This document shows, piece after piece, positions 35,150-45,193 of a stretch of DNA of 64,000 nt. The position numbers were made by a program, and so were the translations under genes. Source of the DNA: Wallemia ichthyophaga EXF-994 (taxonomy: Eukaryota > Basidiomycota > Wallemiomycetes > Wallemiales > Wallemiaceae); the NCBI RefSeq assembly GCF_000400465.1, contig NW_008806290.1, positions 124,001 through 188,000 on the forward strand. The letters run 5' to 3'. A model generated the notes under the pieces. It was given only the letters and a program-made list of their open reading frames with translations. It made no database searches and was not told the DNA's origin. Each line of letters starts with the position of its first letter. Positions within the stretch are counted from its first letter, which is position 1.

Positions 35150-35809
35150 ATGTTTGATTTCAGCAACGCAGCAACGCTAACACCGCCAGAGCTCAGCCAC
35201 TCGCCTTCGCCGTCGGTTGAATCCAGCCCGCTTCTCTCTGTGCCAGCGTATATGCCAGCACCACCACCAAAGACGTCAGCCTCACCAACCCAGCTGGCTC
35301 TGATTGAAGCAGATTCTTGGTTTACTTCGTTAGAATATCTCAATGATTCGCCTGTTTCTGGTTACTCGTTTACCCCTTACGACCTCGCTCCTTCCCCGCC
35401 TCAATTCTACTCTTTCCCTCCTCCCCAGCTTGCTCCTCCACCTTACGAGCATAGTCAACCTCTTATTGACGTGTACACGGGCAGCGCTCCTATCGCTCAA
35501 AAGTCCCCGAGCACCTCTTCCACCAACTCAGATTCTTCCTCGCTTAACTCGTCGGGTCCAGGTCCAATTCGTCGCTTTTCTTGCCCTAAGTGCCATAGAG
35601 CTTTCGCTAGACACTTCAATCTCAAGCAGCACTTGGAAACTCACAACCCAATGCGCATAAAGCCCTTTTTATGCCATCACCCTGAGTGTGGAAAGAGATT
35701 TTCTAGGAAACATGATCTCGTTAGACATCAAGTGTCCATCCATCACAAGAGTGCTAATAGTGACTGCTCCGGTCGTTGTACCGCCAAGCACTCTCACACT
35801 GATTGTTAG
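35150..35809 (+). CDS. C2H2 zinc-finger transcription factor
   Basis: Single-exon protein of 219 residues. The first about 135 residues are Ser/Pro-rich and disordered. Two C2H2 fingers follow: CPKCHRAFARHFNLKQHLETH (about 142-162) and CHHPECGKRFSRKHDLVRH ending in VSIH (about 171-193). The extreme C-terminus has extra Cys and His (DCSGRCTAKHSHTDC). The RHFNLKQH and RKHDLVRH helices resemble fungal stress or cell-cycle regulators of the Swi5/Ace2 and Msn2 kind, but no orthologue can be named. A TATA-like sequence precedes the start, unlike most genes here, which fits a regulated gene. Confidence 0.85.
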   Translation: MFDFSNAATLTPPELSHSPSPSVESSPLLSVPAYMPAPPPKTSASPTQLALIEADSWFTSLEYLNDSPVSGYSFTPYDLAPSPPQFYSFPPPQLAPPPYEHSQPLIDVYTGSAPIAQKSPSTSSTNSDSSSLNSSGPGPIRRFSCPKCHRAFARHFNLKQHLETHNPMRIKPFLCHHPECGKRFSRKHDLVRHQVSIHHKSANSDCSGRCTAKHSHTDC

Positions 35810-36250
35810 TTATCACTCTTTTGAGTCACAGCCCAGCTAATTTTAACCAGGAATCTCGGTACATTATTGAATAATTACCGACGCTTTAACTTTATCTCTA
35901 CGCGCCGCAGTGTTCAAAGCACTGACGTAGAGTGACCCCCTTTTCGTTGAAAGGTTTCCCTTGGGATTGCTTTTTATTGCTTCTCCTCGAGTTATTGAAA
36001 TCTACTTCAATAAAGGATCACTCATCCACTTTCACTCCCTTTTCTTTTCTTTTCTACATCCCTCCATCCCACCCGAGTCTTATTGACTGGCTATCATTAA
36101 GTACTCCATGCTGTGGGTCATTGGGTTATCAACCTTGCCAATTTTCATTCTTTATATACAATTTTTTATTTACGACTTTACTTGTATTGATATCATGAAT
36201 CAGTCTGTCTAGCTATATTAGTCTTATGTGAAATGTTCTATGTATGGAAA
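35810..36250. other. convergent 3' intergenic region
   Basis: A 441-nt gap between the ends of the zinc-finger gene (plus) and the Ap4A phosphorylase gene (minus). It contains a T/C-rich tract (near 36020-36070) and short hydrophobic open frames that look like chance. No RNA gene or conserved protein is seen; probably two 3' untranslated regions. Confidence 0.4.
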
Positions 36251-37472
36251 CTAATCAAGGACTTGCGTATCAACTTGATATACAGGTTCTGGGAGTGAAA
36301 CTCTAGGAAATGAAGCTTGAAGAAGTATATCGAGGGGATTACTAATACCCAGCTTTTCTTCGGGTCTTCTGAGCAACTGTGCTGAGAGTTAGACAGCCTT
36401 TAAAGAAACACCATGACTTACCATGAGTCCAGCATAATCGAGTGAATTGAGTGACTTATTCCATCCTTCAAGACCATTAGCAGCTTCGATGCTCACACTC
36501 TCTTTCGATCTGGGTATAATGAAGAGATGATCGTGAGTCATCAGAACGTTGTAACTGAATGGAGGTGAAGGTGGTGCTTGGTCTAGTCTTCTATAAGTGT
36601 CCGCTTGTGCATCCAGCAATGTCATGAATCTGTTAGCTAATTCACATTCAACGTCCTCCTCCGTTGGCGCGTTTAGTAGTGTGCTTAATTTGACACCAAA
36701 GTTGGCGAATGGCAATTTTTCGAGCGAGAAAAAGTTGGATTCGTTTTCCATTTGTACTCCATTTGCTAGCTTCTCTATTGGTAATGGATCACTAAGTGGT
36801 ACGAATTGAATGTGCTTGTGTGGTTGCGAAGCACCGCTCTTTTCGCCACAATTAAAGAACGAAAGCAGGCTTTGACCTGTTTTTTTGTACTCTAGTATGA
36901 TATTTCTAGCTAAAACTAAATCGGATGGCATCAATGGTGACGTCTGCGGAACGAAATCTGTTTCATGTCGCAATGAGCTGGAGAATCCAAGTGTAGGTAA
37001 GTGACCGACCTTTTGTAGCCAATAAGAAGTGGTTGAGCTTAACCATGTACTTGTTCAACTAAAGAGTATAAGTATGGGCTTATCAAGGAGCGCGGAAACC
37101 AACAAGGAGAACGTGAGAGTCGCCAACTTGTTGAACAAATAAATTCTCATTGTAAGGAGGAGCGAATACGTCTTTCTGAGAGGTAGAATCTGAGCTCTGA
37201 TTACGTTGTCTCTTTACGCGACTATCGATAGTTTCTTCACTAACGCCGGGTGGAGGATTCGTAGGCTTTTTAAGAAGAGCTGGGCATATAGTCAGCTGAA
37301 ACTGAAGCTAGTTTAGGCTGGATTGATTCGATATAAAGACTACACCAACATCAACGCCTTCAAAATTAAATAATTCATTTTGAGATTCGAAGTAAAGAGC
37401 GTCTCCAGATTTCAAAGCAATTTTAGTCTTGTTCTCAACTCGATCCCTGAGATTGGACATGGACATGGACAT
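36251..37472 (-). CDS. APA2: ATP adenylyltransferase / Ap4A phosphorylase
   Basis: Phosphorolyses diadenosine tetraphosphate to ATP and ADP. The histidine-triad-like catalytic motif is GASQPHKHIQF. Other family blocks are MSNLRDRVENKTKIALKSG at the N-terminus, LLKKPTNPPPGVSEE, an exon with the NENLFVQQVGDSHVLLVNKF segment, FNVLM-type SYNVLMTHDHLFIIPRS, and an end LLRRPEEKLGISNP ... DILLQASFP. Several introns split it; predicted length is about 340-350 residues. The start could be any of three Met codons in MSMSMSN. APA1 versus APA2 cannot be decided. The start codon is 30 nt from the divergent MED11 start. Confidence 0.87.
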
Positions 37473-37502
37473 GGTGGTGGTTGATTTCAACTATCAAGCT
37501 TC

Positions 37503-38058
37503 ATGTCAAGCGCCGCACAGATTCATAAATTGAATCAGACTGACAACGTAAGCTGCGTTTGTAGCTATCTACTCGTTCACTCAAAATTCAAAGGACATCA
37601 GCAAATTGCTCAGACTAGCTTCCGATGCACTCAAAGCTCTTTTACCGCCTTCAAACCAGCAAGAGCGTGAACTGTTAGAAAAACAGCAGCAAAAATACAA
37701 TCAGCTATCCACACAGCAGCAATCACAACCTCAAATAACTCTCTGGGGTGATGAAGACCCAAATGAAGATTACAACGATTTGGAGCAGGACGAAGCACAG
37801 GACGCGAGATTCGTAGACACCACTAAATCTTATTATAGTCTCCTCAACTCTATACAAATCGATATACGTACAGCTATCGCTCATTTACGTAATGAAAGGA
37901 TATCTCCTCGAGTTTTGCATTCGAGTGGAAGTGGTAGTGTACATCAAGAATCTAACCTCAGTCTAGGCGCACAAAGGATCGAAATTGACATTATCCGCAA
38001 TCTCACTCGAACTCTGCATCAGTTGTCAAATCAAGACGTCGAAATGCAATCATCTTAG
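37503..38058 (+). CDS. MED11: Mediator subunit 11
   Basis: Head-module subunit of Mediator of RNA polymerase II. Exons 37503..37547 and 37594..38058 give 169 residues. The N-terminal helix IHKLNQTDNDISKLLRLAS followed by DALKALL, and the later VDTTKSYYSLLNSIQIDIR, match the Med11 pattern (a short coiled-coil protein that pairs with Med22). The Gln-rich middle (about residues 40-65) and acidic segment are looser. Assignment rests on helix pattern and size, as Med11 is poorly conserved. Confidence 0.75.
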
Positions 38059-39076
38059 CTTATTTTGCACGTCAACTTTGTATTTATAACGCTTTTCATT
38101 GTACAGTTACCCTGTCTGCGGACTGCCTCGAAGACAAAGCTTGCTGGGAGTAGCGCAGACTATTTACAGGGAAAGGGATATTATACCCGCCTTACTATGA
38201 GCCCCACGATGGCGAACCGCAAGGAAAAGATGAAGGAAGCGTAGGCTGATTAAATACCGCAGCGGCGGTTGAGAAGCATTTGACTCGCACCTTATGTTTG
38301 TTATGTTTCGCGAACCCGGCTACCCTCGTTCTAAGTCACGCGGCTAACGGTGTAAACAGCATGCGCTCAGGCGTAACAAATACGCGTTTATATATACTAC
38401 TAGCGCTTGTGGTGCTTTCTATAATTAAGTCCCTGACCAATCACGCAAGCACACCAGCAAACATAATGAATCAACAATATTTATCTTCCACTGGGCACAT
38501 CACACTTAATTCACAATGTCAATCAAAAATTATTTCGTCCAAGAAGCACTGTATTCATTGTAAACTGAGCAAAATTGATATCATTTTGTAGTTATTTGTT
38601 TTGCCATTATTTCGAGAGTGAATATATCGCGAAAAGCGCTGTCTGGCGCCCTGTACTAGTCCAGATAGATGTGACATGTTTTTTGTAGAGTATTTTGGAG
38701 TAAGAAGACATACATTCAAGTTATCCTGACTTCAAGAATTTCAACGTAGCCTTTTATCGCTTTCACACCTCCATTATCTGAAATATCGAAACGCGCCTGG
38801 TACAGTCAAATCAACGATTTCAGAGTTGGGCTGACCCCTAATTTTCTTTGTTTAAATCTCTTCTACAAAGCGTGAAATGAGGCGATGTAGCAACATCTTT
38901 TCCCAATGCTAAAATTGATTCCTGTAGACGCCATGCAAAGGAAAACGATTTTCGCCTTTATAGGGCTGAGTCCCTAGTAAATTTGAGCACTTGCAGTCCC
39001 TATATGTAAAAGCTTCTCATCCATTGATTCAGCGCGTGAAACCTTCCATAAATATTCTGCAGCGTGCTCCAGAGCG
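38059..39076. other. long gene-free stretch
   Basis: About 1 kb with no recognisable gene, in a window where most gaps are under 100 nt. Open frames are short and show no conserved motif. A hairpin near 38109-38170 is listed separately. I looked for tRNA B boxes and for snRNA, SRP and snoRNA hallmarks and found none convincing. Confidence 0.5.
38109..38170. other. imperfect hairpin downstream of MED11
   Basis: GTCTGCG (38113-38119) pairs perfectly with CGCAGAC (38153-38159). Outside it, CCCT (38109-38112) can pair with AGGG (38167-38170) across a 7-nt bulge. The loop is 33 nt. It lies about 50 nt after the MED11 stop and could be a 3' UTR structure or part of a non-coding RNA. Confidence 0.4.
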
Positions 39077-39511
39077 ATGTCGGATTGCAACTCCCGAACA
39101 GCCTACAAGACGCAGTTGGAGGCTAAGGAATACAAGTCTGGTAATTTCTGGTAGATATCATTGATGGCTTTTTATGAAGCTTTTTTATTTGGAGATCATC
39201 AAAACTCGTAAATCTGCTGTTTGATGAGATAGGTGGTAGTAGAGCAGTGCAACTCGGTGTATTCAGAATGGAGGGTTGATATAATAATGGATTTGAAATG
39301 CTGGGAATGGCACGAAGATTATGGTATTGCTAAATTGTTCAAAGTGTCCGTATATGGTATCTCTGCTTTCGTCTTCTTATTAGGTCATTTGCTGAGAGCG
39401 TTGAGCATATTCAGCTCAATTAAACACCTCGTACTGCTGCAAGCATTTGACGGTATTGAACGAACCATTGAACCATTCAAAGCACCATTATGGAGAGTTT
39501 GTGGGTTGTAG
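39077..39511 (+). CDS. possible small membrane protein, unrecognised
   Basis: A weakly supported two-exon model. Exon 1 starts MSDCNSRTAYKTQ and ends before a GTAATT donor near 39140; joining at an AG near 39239 gives a continuous frame that ends at 39511, for about 112 residues. The second exon contains a hydrophobic span VSVYGISAFVFLLGHLL that could be a membrane helix. I recognise no family. The GT donor is poor and no second line of evidence exists; it may be a non-coding region. Confidence 0.28.
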
Positions 39512-39775
39512 CAGGAGAGTCGGATTTATTCATGTATCCAAGCATTCATTGATCCAATAAATATGAGGAAAATTCATTTTTGAATATGCTAGTCATAGCC
39601 TAAGCACAAACACAAGCACAAACACTCTAGGTAAAACGAAAAAAATATATTTAAATAGTCGAACTAGAGTTTAGAGTTTTAAAACAGGGTTTATAGTAGT
39701 AAGTACAACTTGGTCATCGATCATAAGTCGTTGAGATCATGTTCATCTGCATCTACGTAAGAAAGTGAGGGACAT

Positions 39776-41341
39776 CTACTCGTTATTTGAATGCATTATC
39801 TCGTTTGTGCGTTCCGTTAAAGTATGAGGAGAGGATGTGGAGGAGGAGGTATTAAGGGGGAGAGAGTGAGTGAAGGGGTGAGTGTGATTAAAGTTGCTCG
39901 TATGAGGGTGTTTCAAGTGGGATGCTATTGGTAGCTGTTGGTTCAACCTAGGACTCGGATGAGGTGAGAGGGCAGGCGAGCTGATTCCACGCGAGGGGGG
40001 CTGGCTGAAGCCCTGCGATGCCGTAGTTGACGGTGGTCCGCGTGGTTGTCGCACGGGTGGAGATGTCAACTGCGCAGCGCTCATCTGCGCAGGCGACGTC
40101 GTAAGGGACTGTTCCGAGGGAGTTGCAGATCCATGGTGGGTGGCGAGGTCGAGTGGGAAAGGGAGTGGGGGTGGATGGAAGGTGCCTGCCTCCGAGTAAG
40201 TGCGTGCGGCATTTGTACCCGCACCTGCACCCGCTGCGTCAGAGTGAGAGTGGGGTGGAGCGAATAGAGAAGCGAAACCGCCATTACCCGGTGGACCAGG
40301 ACCGAGAGTCGCAGAGCGTCTACCAGAGAGCATAGGTGGAGCGAATGAGACACCTTGAAGATCTGGGGCTGTCCGAATCGACGAATACGCTTCTTTGAGG
40401 TTGCTGTTAGACGCTCTGCTGGTGAGACCAGGTGCAGTGTTGAAAGTGGCACTTCCATTCAATCTCTTCATGTCAGGCATGGACTTTTTGGTGCGCAATC
40501 CAGGCGGGATTTGCATGCCGATACCAGTGGAGGCGGGACTGAGGAAAGAGGTGTTGCTGACAAGATCAGGTCTACCGCCTCTTGTGATGGTTGAGGAGGA
40601 GTGCTTGAGTGAGCGGGCAGGGTCATTGCGCGGCGTCGGAGGTTCAGGAGGATTTCTCGAGACGATGACGAAACGGTCGTCACCTTGGCCAATGGAGTAG
40701 TGGTAGACAGAGAGACGCTGTGCAACGAGATGAACAATGCGCCTCTGAGACATGGTCAAATTTTTTGAAAAAGCGAGGTCATCCCTCATTCTGTCCTCCT
40801 TGAAGACGAGGATGCGTGAGTAGATCTCAAGGGTGGATGGATCGTTGAGGTCAAGTTCAGCGTGACACATGGTGGGAGGGCTGGCCTGAGAGTCTCTATC
40901 GGAGAGGACAGAGTCGAAGACGTTGGTGGGGGAGTCGTCGAAGGAGTCAGGAGGGTTGAAAGGGAGAGGGTTGTTGATTCCCAAACTGGCCATTCTACGA
41001 AGAGCCTTGTCACGTTCAATACGCTCCTTGTCTTGAGGGTGGAGCACCTTCTTGTACTCGACGCGTAGTTTCCTACCCAAAACGTCAAAGCCGTTCAGAG
41101 CAGCGACGATAGCCGACGCATCATGGGAAGTTCTGAAGTTAGCGAAAGCGAGACCTCTAAACGCGGGATCGTTGGAGGGGTTCGAGGTGTCGTAGTGGTA
41201 GTTGAAGGCGTATGGAGTGGGGATGTTGAGGTCGTGGATAATGCTAAGTAGCTGGTCTTTAGGGAGTGAGAAAGGGATATTCTTGATGACAACAGCGTTT
41301 GGAATAATTTCATCGAGTGTGTTGGAATTTGGAGGATTCAT
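39776..41341 (-). CDS. PIN4: RRM and R3H RNA-binding protein, Pin4/Cip1-like
   Basis: Single-exon protein of 521 residues. An RRM at about residues 15-100 (AVVIKNIPFSLPKDQLLSII, GLAFANFRTSHDASAIVAAL) is followed by an R3H-like domain at about 165-230 (TLEIYSRILVFKEDRMRDDL, IVHLVAQRLSVYHYSIG). This order is that of yeast Pin4/Mdt1 and fission yeast Cip1/Cip2, which act in the DNA damage and stress response. The rest is Ser/Pro/Thr-rich and disordered, with many SP/TP sites, as expected for a phosphorylated protein. Confidence 0.88.
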   Translation of the reverse strand: MNPPNSNTLDEIIPNAVVIKNIPFSLPKDQLLSIIHDLNIPTPYAFNYHYDTSNPSNDPAFRGLAFANFRTSHDASAIVAALNGFDVLGRKLRVEYKKVLHPQDKERIERDKALRRMASLGINNPLPFNPPDSFDDSPTNVFDSVLSDRDSQASPPTMCHAELDLNDPSTLEIYSRILVFKEDRMRDDLAFSKNLTMSQRRIVHLVAQRLSVYHYSIGQGDDRFVIVSRNPPEPPTPRNDPARSLKHSSSTITRGGRPDLVSNTSFLSPASTGIGMQIPPGLRTKKSMPDMKRLNGSATFNTAPGLTSRASNSNLKEAYSSIRTAPDLQGVSFAPPMLSGRRSATLGPGPPGNGGFASLFAPPHSHSDAAGAGAGTNAARTYSEAGTFHPPPLPFPLDLATHHGSATPSEQSLTTSPAQMSAAQLTSPPVRQPRGPPSTTASQGFSQPPSRGISSPALSPHPSPRLNQQLPIASHLKHPHTSNFNHTHPFTHSLPLNTSSSTSSPHTLTERTNEIMHSNNE

Positions 41342-41558
41342 CCACTGTGGTGTAGATTAATAGGCTGCTACACTAGTAATTTAATAACCTTACACTTGTA
41401 TTCCCATTTCCACTTAAATTTAAATTATCCAGCTGATTTATAGTGCTCATCATCGTCACCGTCGTGAAGCTAGTGAAGCTTAATCCATAATATAAAAATA
41501 ATTAAAATTTATTCAAGTATTTTGTCGATATAAATCACGTGCAGATCCTTAAAGATCC

Positions 41559-41579
41559 CGTGTCTCGTGTCTCGTGTCA
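41559..41579. repeat. 7-nt direct repeat, three copies
   Basis: CGTGTCT occurs three times in tandem (the last copy ends in A) in the gap between the divergent PIN4 and carnitine acetyltransferase start codons, about 60 nt upstream of the latter. It could be a binding-site array or chance slippage. Confidence 0.5.
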
Positions 41580-41638
41580 TTCCGGGATTTCTGTCGGTAT
41601 TAATTCGGTGTGATTGCCTATAACCTTTATTAGCAACA

Positions 41639-43829
41639 ATGAGTCATCTAACAGATAACGCTGTTGATCTGCCACGCCTCCCAATCCCCTCACTAGACGC
41701 CACCTGCCAGCGCTACTTGAACAGTCTACAAGGCTTACAATCTGCCCAAGAGCACAACCAGACCAAGAATGCTGTTGACTTTTTCAAAAACAATGAAGGT
41801 CCAATCCTCGACAAGAAACTACGCCAGTACGCCAACGATAAATACAGCTACATTGAAGAATTCTGGGATGAATCGTATTTAAACTACTCTGATTCCGTTG
41901 TTCTCGCTCTCAACCCTTTCTTTATCTTGGAAGATGACCCCACGCCTTCTCGTGGGTCTCAGCTGATGCGCGCATCAAGTCTTATCATATCCTCACTTGG
42001 CTTTGTCCATGACTTGCGCTGTAATCTTCTCGAGCCAGATAACGTAAGAGGTGTTCCACTCGATATGTCTCAGTACAAAAGGCTATTCGGCACTTCACGC
42101 ATCCCCACACAGAATGGCTGCGTGATGAGAACAAAGGGTGATTCTAAACACATTATCATTGCACGCAAAGGTCAATTTTACTGGTTCGACGTCATCGACC
42201 ATGAAAATAGACCACTTTTCACCGAACAAGACTTGCATCACAACCTCAAATCCATCGTCGATGATGCTGACTCTAATAACTCCCTCGACGCGTCTGGCAG
42301 GTCGATTGGTGTGCTTACCACCGAAAATCGCAAGATTTGGTCGTCCAATAGGGATTTCCTGGGCAAGAACACGGATAATGGCAAGAATATCGATATGATT
42401 GATCAGGTGAGTACGATGTGTGGATTACTATCAACAATTAACCACCAACACCCACTACACAGGCCCTCTTTGTCGTATGTCTCGACGACATTACACCCGA
42501 GACCACTTCCCAGCTATGCGACAACATGCTATGCGGCACGAGTCACGTCAAAGATGGCATCCAGCTTGGCTCCTGTACGAACAGATGGTATGACAAGGTG
42601 TGTTGGGGATGAATTGGAGTGTCTTAAGTCTCAATACTAACCTCACCGCACAGCTCCAAATAATAGTCTGCCAGGACGGTTCAGCGGGGATAAATTTCGA
42701 GCATTCCGGTGTAGATGGCCATACCGTATTGCGCTACGCCGCGGACATTTACACGGAACTGGTGTTGCTATTCGCAAAGAGTATCAACCCAGTAGCGCCA
42801 ACGCTATTCCAAAGCAAGTTATCGCCCTACTCGAAGAGTGCGAAAGGGGGCGCGCAACCATACCCTGACCATCTTGCACCACCCGCTACCGCCCCCCAAC
42901 GTCTGGAATGGGCCTACACGAACGAAATCAAGCTGGCGATTCGCTTCGCCGAGACGAGGCTTAGCGACATGATATGCCAGAACGAAGCGCAAGTGATGGA
43001 GTTCCCTCGCTACGGTAAGCTTTTCATCACCAAGCATGGTTTCAGCCCAGACGCGTTCGTGCAGATGGCATTCCAAGCCGCTTACTACAATCTTTACGGT
43101 CGCACTGAGTGTACTTACGAGCCTGCTATGACAAAGGCGTTTGCACATGGGCGCACAGAGGCTATTCGCAGCGTCACACCCCAGGCTGTGCAGTTCGTCC
43201 AGTCGTTCAACTCTGATGCACCGCCAGGTGAGAAGATTGCCGCTCTGCGTAAGGCTTGCGCAACTCACTCGGCACTCTCCCGCGAATGCAGCAAGGGCGA
43301 GGGCCATGATCGACACCTCTATGCAATGTTGCGGATCGCCGAGAGCGAGAGGGAGAAAGAGCAGGTGGCGCAGAAGAAGAACAACGCTACCAACAACACC
43401 CCTCCCACACCGCCTAAACCATCTCTCTACGCTGACCCTGGATACTCACTCGGAACTACAGACGTGCTGTCAACGTCCAACTGCGGCAATCCGGCACTGA
43501 GGCTGTTCGGGTTCGCCAGTACATCAGCCAGTGGGTTCGGGATAGGGTATATAGTACGCGATAGCAGCATCTCGTTATGCGTAAGCAGCAAACACAGACA
43601 GACAAACCGCTTCGTAGAAACTATCCAGGCGTATCTAGTTGAGGTGGAGCAGATGCTCATCGGGTTGCACAAAGAGGCTAATCAGCGCAGCAGCTGGCAT
43701 GAAGATGAGGGCGATGCGTACACGTCCGGCTTCAGCTTCTTTGACGTGCCCGTAGACGTACAGGCTGAGCGTAAGAAACAGGTGTCTAATCGCAATGTCG
43801 GGGTGACGTTGGAGATTGATGAGTATTAA
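41639..43829 (+). CDS. YAT2: carnitine acetyltransferase
   Basis: Transfers acetyl groups between CoA and carnitine, shuttling acetyl units between compartments. Exons 41639..42406, 42463..42597 and 42654..43829 give 692 residues. Choline/carnitine acyltransferase blocks are LPRLPIPSLDATCQRYL, YNS-like Y/F-rich LNYSDSVVLALNPFFIL, FGTSRIPTQNG, and the catalytic His in INFEHSGVDG. The C-terminal half has a less conserved insert (KKNNATNNTPPTPPKP). No N-terminal mitochondrial signal or PTS1 is seen, consistent with cytosolic Yat1/Yat2 rather than Cat2. The YAT1/YAT2 choice is uncertain. Confidence 0.87.
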
Positions 43830-43931
43830 AAGCATGCAGAGCATGTACCCTTAACGCTATGAATGCCAAAGTAATTTTGAATGCGATAACGTATATGTAA
43901 AGGAAAATGAACAAAACAACTACCTACGTCC

Positions 43932-44732
43932 TCATCTCATCAACTCCTTAGCCTCATCGACAGGATCATTAGCTTCGATAGCATCGCCTATCGCAGTATC
44001 CGACCGTTTCTCCTGTTTCTGGGTATCAGGGGAGGGTCTAGGTCTAGGACTCGCCGCGACACCAGCACTAGTCTGTTCATCTGGATCGTTAGAAGACTTG
44101 ATGCGTCTTTCCGCGAGGAAGGAAGCTAGAGCGGTGTGGCCAGCGAGCTCAGCCTCATCCTGCGCGAGGCGATTCCTGGCGGTGCGCTTGTGTAGGAGGA
44201 CGGACTCGGCCGTGTGTTGGCGACCCTCGATAGCATCCGCTGCTCGCGCCGCGGCTCTTGGCACCTCCTTGCGCGAGTAGGTGGCTGGGTCGAGAGCAGC
44301 TGGCCGCGTAGACGCGTACGCGAGGAGGGCCCTGGCTACATCCAGGTGGCCCTTGCGTGCGGCGTAATGCAGCGGAGAGCGCTGGTCGGGTGTGTGGGCG
44401 TCGAGGATGGCGTGGGTGAGGTGAGGCGTGGGCGAGAGCGAGGAGGAGAAGAGCGGGGCGTTGGCGGGCGACGGGCCCGGCGGAGAGGGGACGTGCGGCG
44501 GGAGGAGCCATTCGAGGAGCTCGTAGTGCCCTTTCTCGCAGATGGCGTGCAGCACGGAGTGGCCAACGTCGTCGCGGGCGGTGTAGAGGCTGTCCTGGCC
44601 GTGGAGCGTGGAGTACTCCTCGAGAGCGGGCCGGTCGTTGGCGGCGGCGGAAATGACTATGCGGGCTGCCTGTTCGGCGGTGGGTGCGTTGGGTGCGTTG
44701 GGTGCGTTGGATGCGGAGTCTGCGTCTGCCAT
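43932..44732 (-). CDS. ankyrin-repeat protein
   Basis: Single-exon protein of 266 residues. At least two ankyrin repeats are visible: DDVGHSVLHAICEKGHYELL (about residues 55-75) and DQRSPLHYAARKGHLDVARA (about 115-135). The N-terminus has an Asn-Ala-Pro repeat from a tandem DNA repeat, and the C-terminus is charged and disordered. It resembles yeast Yar1-type small ankyrin proteins (an Rps3 chaperone), but this is not certain. The DNA here is clearly richer in G and C than the neighbours. Confidence 0.75.
   Translation of the reverse strand: MADADSASNAPNAPNAPTAEQAARIVISAAANDRPALEEYSTLHGQDSLYTARDDVGHSVLHAICEKGHYELLEWLLPPHVPSPPGPSPANAPLFSSSLSPTPHLTHAILDAHTPDQRSPLHYAARKGHLDVARALLAYASTRPAALDPATYSRKEVPRAAARAADAIEGRQHTAESVLLHKRTARNRLAQDEAELAGHTALASFLAERRIKSSNDPDEQTSAGVAASPRPRPSPDTQKQEKRSDTAIGDAIEANDPVDEAKELMR
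44683..44709. repeat. 9-nt tandem repeat in the ankyrin gene
   Basis: Three copies of GGTGCGTTG, read on the coding (minus) strand as Asn-Ala-Pro codons. It sits in the N-terminal part of the ankyrin protein and looks like a slippage-prone minisatellite that stays in frame. Confidence 0.8.
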
Positions 44733-44803
44733 GTGTGGATTGAAATGGATGATGAGCGTGAGAGAGAGAAAAGGAAAACGAAAGCAAGACAAGGAAAATG
44801 GTG

Positions 44804-45157
44804 TCACTCCCCAGGTATTTGGAATTCCTCAGCCTCAGCATCCCACCGCAGCTTATCGGGATCAATGGCCAGCGTGGCTAGGAAATCTGGGAAAATGAGG
44901 TCATCGTTGTAATTGACAAGGTCGAAGAGCTGCAGGGAGGTGGATTGCGATATTTGCAGCCACTTGTCGATAAGCGTGGATAGCGTGGACAGCTTTTGGT
45001 GCCTGTGGATGCTGGTGGCGTGGCTGAGTTGCTTGTACTTGAACAGCAATTGCGAATTCCTGGGCTTTGAGTTGGTTGGACGATTCGGATTAAGCAGCGG
45101 AGGCTTGAATGGCTTGCTGGTGTTGCTGCTGCTGGTGCTCGATTTAGATTTGTACAT
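44804..45157 (-). CDS. SFR1: Mei5/Sfr1-like recombination protein
   Basis: Single-exon protein of 117 residues. The pattern KPFKPPLLNP, then a helix KYKQLSHATSIHRHQKL and LSTLIDKWLQISQSTSLQLF, resembles the C-terminal domain of Sfr1/Mei5, which with Swi5 assists Rad51 and Dmc1 filaments. Sfr1 in fission yeast is about 300 residues with a long disordered head; here only the conserved part and a short Ser-rich lead are present. Identity is inferred from this motif order and is moderate. Confidence 0.55.
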   Translation of the reverse strand: MYKSKSSTSSSNTSKPFKPPLLNPNRPTNSKPRNSQLLFKYKQLSHATSIHRHQKLSTLSTLIDKWLQISQSTSLQLFDLVNYNDDLIFPDFLATLAIDPDKLRWDAEAEEFQIPGE

Positions 45158-45193
45158 GGTGGATTACAGTTTACAAGTGCATCACCCACTCCC

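Noticed and set aside
35932-36198. 88-codon hydrophobic frame downstream of the zinc-finger gene
   Set aside because: It is driven by a T/C-rich tract and has no family match; it more likely belongs to the 3' untranslated region.
38280-38591. 103-codon open frame in the gene-poor region
   Set aside because: It has no conserved motif, and its composition looks like intergenic DNA; it is left inside the gene-free region.
44214-44912. 232-codon open frame on the plus strand opposite the ankyrin gene
   Set aside because: It is rich in Gly, Arg and Val with no known motif, and the GC-rich DNA keeps several frames open by chance.
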